IMG/VR virus record: IMGVR_UViG_3300032134_000010
Coordinates: 1-35,198 of that record
DNA: 35,198 nucleotides
Direction: 5' to 3' (one strand)
From: a virus
Shown piece by piece: positions 31,074-35,198 of this stretch; the stretch's first letter is position 1; the number at the start of each line of letters is the position of its first letter. A model generated the notes under the pieces. That model searched no databases, had not been told where the DNA came from, and saw nothing but the letters and a program-made list of their open reading frames with translations. The translations under genes and the position numbers were made by a program.

Positions 31074-31397
31074 CTCCAAGGCTGCAGCGTCTTCTTGTGC
31101 TTGGTACCAAGCAGCGGTTTTCTCGGCCTCGGTGGGGGTACCGCGTGCTATTTTGTCAAGTTTATAGATCGTCATACCTATATCGAGTATAAATTCAACC
31201 TTGTCATCGATCAAGAGAACCACTTTGCCGTCCTTGTTCTTGCCTATATCGACCACGCTGCTCGCGCCTGCAAAATCCAGTTCGTGATTATACTCACCAG
31301 CATCCACTGTTACTCTATAAGTTTCAGGCCCTGCGCCAAGTTCTGCTTCAAGCTCTTCTTTAATAATGCGCTTTAATGCTTGTTTTGTTAGTTTCAC
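31068..31397 (-). CDS. Cassette B1: small protein with a second capsid-targeting-like N-terminus
   Basis: 109 aa from a GTG start. The N-terminus MKLTKQALKRIIKEELEAEL is nearly the same as that of B2 (31421-32035), with IKE at the expected protease site. The body has a compact beta pattern (YRVTVDAGEYNHELDFAG, KVVLLIDDKVEFILDIG) and a helix-rich end. The GTG start should give lower expression than the ATG copies. The leader matches that of A1 at DNA level although A1 carries the other tag, so leaders and tags have been combined in different ways. Confidence 0.7.
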   Translation of the reverse strand: MKLTKQALKRIIKEELEAELGAGPETYRVTVDAGEYNHELDFAGASSVVDIGKNKDGKVVLLIDDKVEFILDIGMTIYKLDKIARGTPTEAEKTAAWYQAQEDAAALER

Positions 31398-31409
31398 TGT
31401 TTATTTACC
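31341..31409 (-). repeat. Cassette B repeat, copy 1
   Basis: About 69 bases covering the ribosome site and the first 19 codons of B1, highly similar to 31979-32048. Confidence 0.85.
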
Positions 31410-31426
31410 TTATGTTTTTTCTAAAC
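31398..31426 (-). repeat. Shared leader, copy 2
   Basis: 29 bases identical to 30522-30550. It includes the stop codon of B2 (GTT TAG) and the B1 ribosome site. Confidence 0.85.
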
Positions 31427-32035
31427 GTTAGTATTGAATACGATTTTCCACATATAATCGCACCCACCTGTCTCCTCGTGTTCGGGATATAGTTCTTTTA
31501 ATTGAGCCACTGTCGGAAATCCGTGTTTGGCCAGACCCGGGTCAACACTTCTGGCTATTGTGCAGCCCTGATTGCCGCCGTAAGTAATTGTTAACTTGTT
31601 TCGCTCAATCTTAAGTCTGACGAGACCGAATCGATGTTGGCCAACACCAAGCTTTGCGAGAAGTGCTTTCATTTCCTCGCCATCGACAGGCGTGGCTGTT
31701 GCCGCGGCTGGCGCGGTCGCAGCCCATGGAATAACGTTGGGTTCTACGCTCGGATTGATCTGGTTCATCCCCGGCTCGGGGCTATAGCTGGGAACTTTTT
31801 CTGTAACGTAGGCATGCCCCTCTTCTGTAAGTTTTGCGTAAAGACCACTACTGTCATGAGGTATGGTAAAAGACGCTGGCAACTCTACAGTTGCAAGGTC
31901 GATCCAATCCCTGCCGCTCTTATCGCCCGGGCGTAAGCCCTTTACGGTGAACCACTTCTTTTGATCAGATCCTTCAAGCTCTGCTTCAATCTCTTCTTTA
32001 ATAATGCGTTTTAATGCTTGTTTTGTTAATCTCAT
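31421..32035 (-). CDS. Cassette B2: 204-aa protein with capsid-targeting-like N-terminus
   Basis: 204 aa. The tag MRLTKQALKRIIKEEIEAEL is followed by a body with two beta-rich halves: KWFTVKGLRPGDKSGRDWID near residue 27 and RFGLVRLKIERNKLTITYGGNQGC near residue 140, joined by a Pro/Ala-rich linker (PWAATAPAAATATP). There is no catalytic motif that I recognise. The leader upstream contains a partial copy of the 3' end of the holin-like gene. As for the other cassette proteins, delivery into the head is inferred from the tag only. Confidence 0.7.
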   Translation of the reverse strand: MRLTKQALKRIIKEEIEAELEGSDQKKWFTVKGLRPGDKSGRDWIDLATVELPASFTIPHDSSGLYAKLTEEGHAYVTEKVPSYSPEPGMNQINPSVEPNVIPWAATAPAAATATPVDGEEMKALLAKLGVGQHRFGLVRLKIERNKLTITYGGNQGCTIARSVDPGLAKHGFPTVAQLKELYPEHEETGGCDYMWKIVFNTNV

Positions 32036-32048
32036 TGTTTATTTATCC
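31979..32048 (-). repeat. Cassette B repeat, copy 2
   Basis: About 70 bases similar to 31341-31409, including the B2 ribosome site and tag-coding sequence. Confidence 0.85.
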
Positions 32049-32080
32049 TTTGTTAATGGTTGCCCTGTTTTCCAAGTCAT
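32036..32080 (-). pseudogene. Duplicated 3' remnant of holin-like gene
   Basis: This stretch is a diverged copy of 32436-32480, the last 12 codons and leader of the holin-like gene. It still encodes MTWKTGQPLTKDK then a TAA, against AWKTGQLLTKDK in the intact gene. It shows that cassette duplication took along part of the upstream neighbour. It is an open 13-codon frame with an AGAGG upstream, so a leader-peptide use is possible though unlikely. Confidence 0.75.
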
Positions 32081-32096
32081 ACTGCCTCTTCTTCCG

Positions 32097-32435
32097 CTAC
32101 TGGTCGAACGCGCCCAAAGGGAGATCCGGGGCTTGCCACTCGTCGGTGTCTTCATCAGCCTCATCGTCTTCGGCCGGTTCCAATGTTTCAATGGCAAATT
32201 GTAATGCCTCGATGAGCGCTGCTTCTTCGTCAGAACGGCCCGGTATATTCAGATTCAGATCACCGCTTTGGGCAAGTGCACCTTTGAGCTTTTTGAACTG
32301 TTCAATTGCGTTTTTCCGCGACTGTTCTTTTTGTTGGTCTTCGGTTCCCGGCGGGGTGGAACCGATAGGACGACCCTCGTAACGGTCTTGGCCTTCTTTT
32401 AAGTGCTTTCGCCAGTTTTCTATTAATAGTTTCAT
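32097..32435 (-). CDS. Cassette A3: small protein with capsid-targeting-like N-terminus
   Basis: 112 aa. The tag MKLLIENWRKHLKEG is a near copy of A1 and A2, with one Leu to Ile change and a final Gly. The body starts with a Gln/Glu/Lys-rich helix and ends in a very acidic tail (ETLEPAEDDEADEDTDEW). It follows the holin-like gene by 3 bases and is followed by the duplicated remnant of that gene. The (L/I)xE site is LKE before Gly. Role as for the other cassettes. Confidence 0.7.
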   Translation of the reverse strand: MKLLIENWRKHLKEGQDRYEGRPIGSTPPGTEDQQKEQSRKNAIEQFKKLKGALAQSGDLNLNIPGRSDEEAALIEALQFAIETLEPAEDDEADEDTDEWQAPDLPLGAFDQ

Positions 32436-32449
32436 TGTTTATTTATCCT
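32396..32449 (-). repeat. Cassette A repeat, copy 3
   Basis: A diverged copy of the A1/A2 repeat, differing at a few positions, with the TATCC rather than TACC leader variant. Confidence 0.8.
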
Positions 32450-32654
32450 TTGTTAGTAGTTGCCCTGTTTTCCAAGCCACAGCAATATCTGCCACGCCTT
32501 GTGATCCAATATAGGCTAGGGCTATAGCCACCCACTGTTCGCTGTTAACGTATTCTGTTAGGAGTAGTGCTGTCGTGGAGATCCACACCAGCAGCTTCCT
32601 TGACATAAACCTTTCTAAATATTTGTCCGCAAACGCTTTTGTTCTTGCCATCAT
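32439..32654 (-). CDS. Holin-like small membrane protein
   Basis: 71 aa from the ATG at 32654 (or the next ATG at 32651), which has a strong GGAGG site; a longer GTG start at 32735 overlaps the cysteine-rich mini-ORF and has no such site. A basic N-terminal helix (TKAFADKYLERFMSRK) is followed by two membrane segments (LLVWISTTALLLTEYV and WVAIALAYIGSQGVADIAVAW) and a short charged tail, the class II holin layout. The gene lies in a block with spanin-like genes, supporting a lysis role. Its last codons are duplicated downstream at 32036-32080. A general membrane protein remains possible. Confidence 0.55.
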   Translation of the reverse strand: MMARTKAFADKYLERFMSRKLLVWISTTALLLTEYVNSEQWVAIALAYIGSQGVADIAVAWKTGQLLTKDK

Positions 32655-32655
32655 C

Positions 32656-32748
32656 TCACCCTCCGGTTTGGTCGCTCTGCATACAGCAACAGGTGCAGTC
32701 GCAGTTATACTCACAATCACACTGTTCGCAACCACACATAGCTGCCAT
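32656..32748 (-). CDS. Cysteine-rich 30-aa mini-protein (metallothionein-like)
   Basis: 30 codons. Nine of the residues are Cys (positions 5, 7, 10, 12, 16, 18, 20, 21, 22), in CxC, CxxC and CCC arrangements like metal-thiolate clusters of metallothioneins. Acidic residues lie between them; the last eight residues have none. The ATG shares bases with the stop of the upstream gene (TAATG), and the TGA ends one base before the next ATG, so it sits exactly between two genes with translational coupling on both sides. Such fit is unlikely by chance. It may bind zinc or copper, or be a disulphide-rich peptide. No family recognised. Confidence 0.6.
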   Translation of the reverse strand: MAAMCGCEQCDCEYNCDCTCCCMQSDQTGG

Positions 32749-33236
32749 TATTCTTCATTCCCAAAAGCAGTTAACAACTTTTGATAAACCATCTGTTCTA
32801 ATTTCTTTGATTCGTATGGGAAATTTTTGCCGCTAGCCTTGCTAGCTTTCTTAGGCTCGTTGCCCTTTTCTTTTTTCTTTTTGGGCTCGTCTTCGTCTTC
32901 GTCTTCATCTTCGTCATCTTCCCACTCTTCGTGTGTCTGGTCGGGGTGCACTTCTTCACATTCTTCTTCACTGTGATCTTCGGGCTTTTCGCCGTCTACT
33001 AGTTCCTGAATGTCTTCAGCATATGCTTGCCAACGTTCTTCGTCAGAATCGTACTCAGCCTCTTCCCACTTTTCTAGGATGTCTTTTAGCTGCTGTATGT
33101 GTGCAGGCTCTTCCGGTTCGGGCGGTGACTCGTCGGAACCCTCTTCAGGCTCTTCTTCGTCTCTTTTATATTTTTTTGTGGCCAAAGACAACTCTTCATT
33201 TATGATCGTCTTCAGGCGCCCAACAGTAATTTTCAT
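32748..33236 (-). CDS. Acidic protein with capsid-targeting-like N-terminus
   Basis: 162 aa. The N-terminus MKITVGRLKTIINEE resembles the B-type tags (basic amphipathic helix ending I-N-E), followed by an extremely acidic Glu/Asp body (for example EDDEDEDEDEDE near residue 105), a Lys-rich patch (PKKKKEKGNEPKK) and a final helix. It may be an internal head protein or a DNA-mimicking acidic protein. The ATG (33236) has GGGGA. It follows the gp46-like gene and ends in a TAATG overlap with the cysteine-rich ORF. Confidence 0.65.
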   Translation of the reverse strand: MKITVGRLKTIINEELSLATKKYKRDEEEPEEGSDESPPEPEEPAHIQQLKDILEKWEEAEYDSDEERWQAYAEDIQELVDGEKPEDHSEEECEEVHPDQTHEEWEDDEDEDEDEDEPKKKKEKGNEPKKASKASGKNFPYESKKLEQMVYQKLLTAFGNEE

Positions 33237-33246
33237 TTTTATTCCC

Positions 33247-35198
33247 CTATTGATTTACATACGCAAAGCTATTTTTCTTCGTAATATCAATTGTCATATC
33301 AACAGTATCTTTTAAAGATTCTATGTGAGTAATTAGTATCACAATATCAAAATAACTCTTTAACATATCCAAAATGCGGGTGAAGCTTTCAAGATGTTCT
33401 TCATCCAAAGCTGCTCCCGGTTCGTCTAGTATAATTAGATTGCACTTTGGCATATTGCTGATATTTAACAAAGCAATTCTAATGGCAACAGCAGCAAGTG
33501 TTTTTTCTGCTCCGGACCCGTTCTCTAGTGGCCGAGCTTCGTGCTTTGGGTGATGGATAAATATGTCCAATTTATTGCCGTCTTTCTCAAAATAAACTTC
33601 GAACTCAACAATGTTAGCCAGCACCTTTGAAATCTCTTCATTGATAACCGGGAGTGCCTTATTAATAATATCAAATGCAATGCCGTTACTGTGCATGCAA
33701 CGTAGGAACAAATCTGTTGCGGCAAACTCTGCTTGTAACTTAGCCAACTCTTCTTTTTGTTCTTCAATGTTCTCTAACTTCTGAGCCAAAGAGCCGTGAT
33801 TAACTGCCAGTTCATAAAGTTGCTCTTCACACGAAACTAAAGTCTCATTTAAGTTTTGTGCAGATTGTTCTTGTTCTTCCTTTTCTTTCACCAACTCATT
33901 GTGGTTCTCAATTACCTCTTTGTTCTCGTTGTAATAATCGATTTTCTTCTTTAGTTCAGCAGCGCTGTTTTTGTGTTCAGAAATCTTATTAAGATTTTTT
34001 TGAATATTTAATTCACATGATGCGTTATCTTTTTCGGTTGCTGTTTTTTTCTTAACCAACTCCTCATAATTCTGAATATGTAAACGAGCCTTTGGAGCGT
34101 CAAGGGCTATGATTTGTTTGTTTGTTTGGTTTCTCTTGTTTTTCTTCTTTCCTAACTCTTTCTTTGTGTTATCAATCTTTTGTGAAGCAGAATAAGCATT
34201 CTTAATAAAACTACAAGAAGTTACATAATCACTGCCGCAGGGGATTCCTTTGAGAACACACTGTTGTTTCTCGTATGATTGCAGTGTCTGCGCTTGAAGG
34301 GCTATGTCGCTGGTGATTTTTTGTACATGTTTTTGTTTTTCTGTTTCGGCAGTTAGCTTTCCCTTAAGAGCTTCTAGATTAAACTCTTTCAAAAAAGTCT
34401 TAGTCGACCCTAAAAACAAAGTGTTGTCTTTAATTTTCTGTTTGAGTTCTTCATTTTCTTCCTTCAAAGCGCTCTTTGTTTCGTTTCGCTTCTTTCGCTC
34501 GTTTAGTACTTTGTTAATATCAATTGACTCGGCAGGTACTGCTGCAATCTTCTTTTCTAAATCGTTGATTGCTGTTTTAGAGTTTTCAATTTTCTTTTTG
34601 ATTTTGTTACACTTACCCTTCTTCTTAAGGGTGTCCGCTTCGTTAGCAAAGAGTTCCTTTCTGGCAGCTGATATTTCTTCGTCGTATTCCTTATCTTCCA
34701 TTCGGCGCAGGGTGCCCTTGAGGCCGGCAGACTCTTCTTTTGCTAATTTGAATTTCTTTTCAAAGAACTCCAAATCTAAAAACTTGGCCAAGATCTCTTT
34801 TCGCCTCGTTGAACCTTCGTTGATGAACTGCATTGAGCCAAGCTGAGAAGACATCGAGGTTAGAAGGAAATCATCCAGCGAGCCGAAGATCTTCTTAATG
34901 CTCTTGTCTGTGCCGTGTCTCTCGGTTGAATTAAAGTTGTATGTTTTCTTCAGTACGTTATCGGTGCATGAAAACTCTACATCGGTCTTTGCTTCATTCG
35001 TAACGACGCCCTTAAGTTTCTTAACATATTTATCAGATTGCCTTGATATCTTGTAAGTTTTATTACCAACCTCAATCTCCACCACACCAGATCCTTGATC
35101 TCGGTGTTCATTGATAACGTTGTAGTTTTTTCGAATATTCTTAGAAGTGCTATTATAGATTGTATAGAGCAATGAATCAACGATGCTAGATTTGCCAC
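33247..35198 (-). CDS. 46: Recombination nuclease ATPase subunit gp46/SbcC/Rad50-like (partial at 5' end)
   Basis: About 650 visible codons; the 5' end runs off the right edge, and the visible part starts in the Walker A loop (GKSS, codons at 35196-35185). A long Lys/Glu coiled coil fills the middle, with a non-standard Cys turn (CVLKGIPCGSDYVTSC) where Rad50/SbcC proteins carry the CxxC zinc hook. The C-terminal lobe has the ABC signature (NGSGAEKTLAAVAIRIALL), Walker B (LIILDEPGAALD) and a switch His (LITHIES). In T4, gp46 with gp47 resects DNA ends for recombination-dependent replication and degrades host DNA. The gp47 partner would lie beyond the right edge. The TTG at 35172 is inside the gene, not its start. 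Confidence 0.88.
   Translation of the reverse strand, partial: GKSSIVDSLLYTIYNSTSKNIRKNYNVINEHRDQGSGVVEIEVGNKTYKISRQSDKYVKKLKGVVTNEAKTDVEFSCTDNVLKKTYNFNSTERHGTDKSIKKIFGSLDDFLLTSMSSQLGSMQFINEGSTRRKEILAKFLDLEFFEKKFKLAKEESAGLKGTLRRMEDKEYDEEISAARKELFANEADTLKKKGKCNKIKKKIENSKTAINDLEKKIAAVPAESIDINKVLNERKKRNETKSALKEENEELKQKIKDNTLFLGSTKTFLKEFNLEALKGKLTAETEKQKHVQKITSDIALQAQTLQSYEKQQCVLKGIPCGSDYVTSCSFIKNAYSASQKIDNTKKELGKKKNKRNQTNKQIIALDAPKARLHIQNYEELVKKKTATEKDNASCELNIQKNLNKISEHKNSAAELKKKIDYYNENKEVIENHNELVKEKEEQEQSAQNLNETLVSCEEQLYELAVNHGSLAQKLENIEEQKEELAKLQAEFAATDLFLRCMHSNGIAFDIINKALPVINEEISKVLANIVEFEVYFEKDGNKLDIFIHHPKHEARPLENGSGAEKTLAAVAIRIALLNISNMPKCNLIILDEPGAALDEEHLESFTRILDMLKSYFDIVILITHIESLKDTVDMTIDITKKNSFAYVNQ

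Noticed and set aside
30478-32449. CRISPR-like or transposon-end repeats
   Set aside because: The repeats lie in protein-coding starts with conserved frames, irregular spacing and no terminal inverted repeats or transposase.
32655-32735. N-terminal extension of the holin-like gene from a GTG
   Set aside because: It overlaps the cysteine-rich mini-ORF in another frame and has no ribosome site, while the ATG at 32654 has GGAGG.
34304-34846. Plus-strand open frame of 180 codons opposite gp46-like gene
   Set aside because: Phe/Ser-rich composition is what antisense of a Lys/Glu coiled coil gives.

Overview
This window is a dense block of a T4-like, contractile-tailed bacteriophage (Caudoviricetes, myovirus morphology), most likely an uncultured marine or aquatic phage of a Gram-negative host. 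The evidence is a nearly complete T4-type virion module in T4-like order: large terminase, portal, S80 prohead protease, scaffold, major capsid protein, neck proteins, sheath, tube, tail chaperone, tape measure and baseplate proteins. Every gene I accept is on the minus strand, so the window is read from right to left. Genes are tightly packed, often with ATGA, TAATG or GTGA overlaps; the longest stretch without a gene is 218 bases (18352-18569). I see no tRNA, CRISPR array, integrase or insertion sequence.

Layout from the right edge. (1) 33247-35198: gp46/SbcC/Rad50-type recombination ATPase, cut by the window edge. (2) 29394-33236: an accessory and lysis block. It holds an acidic protein, a 30-codon cysteine-rich mini-ORF, a holin-like protein, and five small proteins built on two interchangeable 15-residue N-terminal modules that look like capsid-targeting sequences. 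An i-spanin-like protein and an overlapping signal-peptide/TM protein follow. (3) 26884-29397: a Zn-finger protein, a conserved unknown and TerL. (4) 18570-26872: head genes (portal, core-like proteins, a DUF1360-like membrane protein, prohead protease, ribosomal protein bS21, scaffold, major capsid protein), ending in a strong terminator. (5) 17902-18351: a small structural protein with a structured leader and its own terminator. (6) 9415-17781: a sigma70-like promoter, two small proteins, neck gp13/14/15-like proteins, sheath, two tube paralogues and a G/GT-type tail chaperone with a likely programmed frameshift. (7) 2202-9371: tape measure, tube initiator-like, gp53/LysM-like, a 1013-aa hub-like protein and a 485-aa unknown. 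(8) 1-2202: a short family A DNA polymerase, a diverged tubulin/FtsZ-like protein, and the start of gp32 (ssDNA-binding protein) behind a good sigma70 promoter and a leader hairpin.

How it works together: the scaffold, portal and capsid protein build a prohead; the S80 protease matures it, and probably also clips the N-terminal tags from the small cassette proteins, which would then be trapped in the head as internal proteins. TerL fills the head, the neck proteins close it, and the sheath, tube, tape measure and baseplate form the tail. bS21, the polymerase, gp32 and gp46 belong to translation takeover and to replication/recombination. The best candidates for something undescribed are the shuffled capsid-targeting cassette array with its remnant sequences, the cysteine-rich mini-ORF, the frameshift chaperone, the tubulin-like gene and a recurrent intergenic motif that may be the phage's late promoter.
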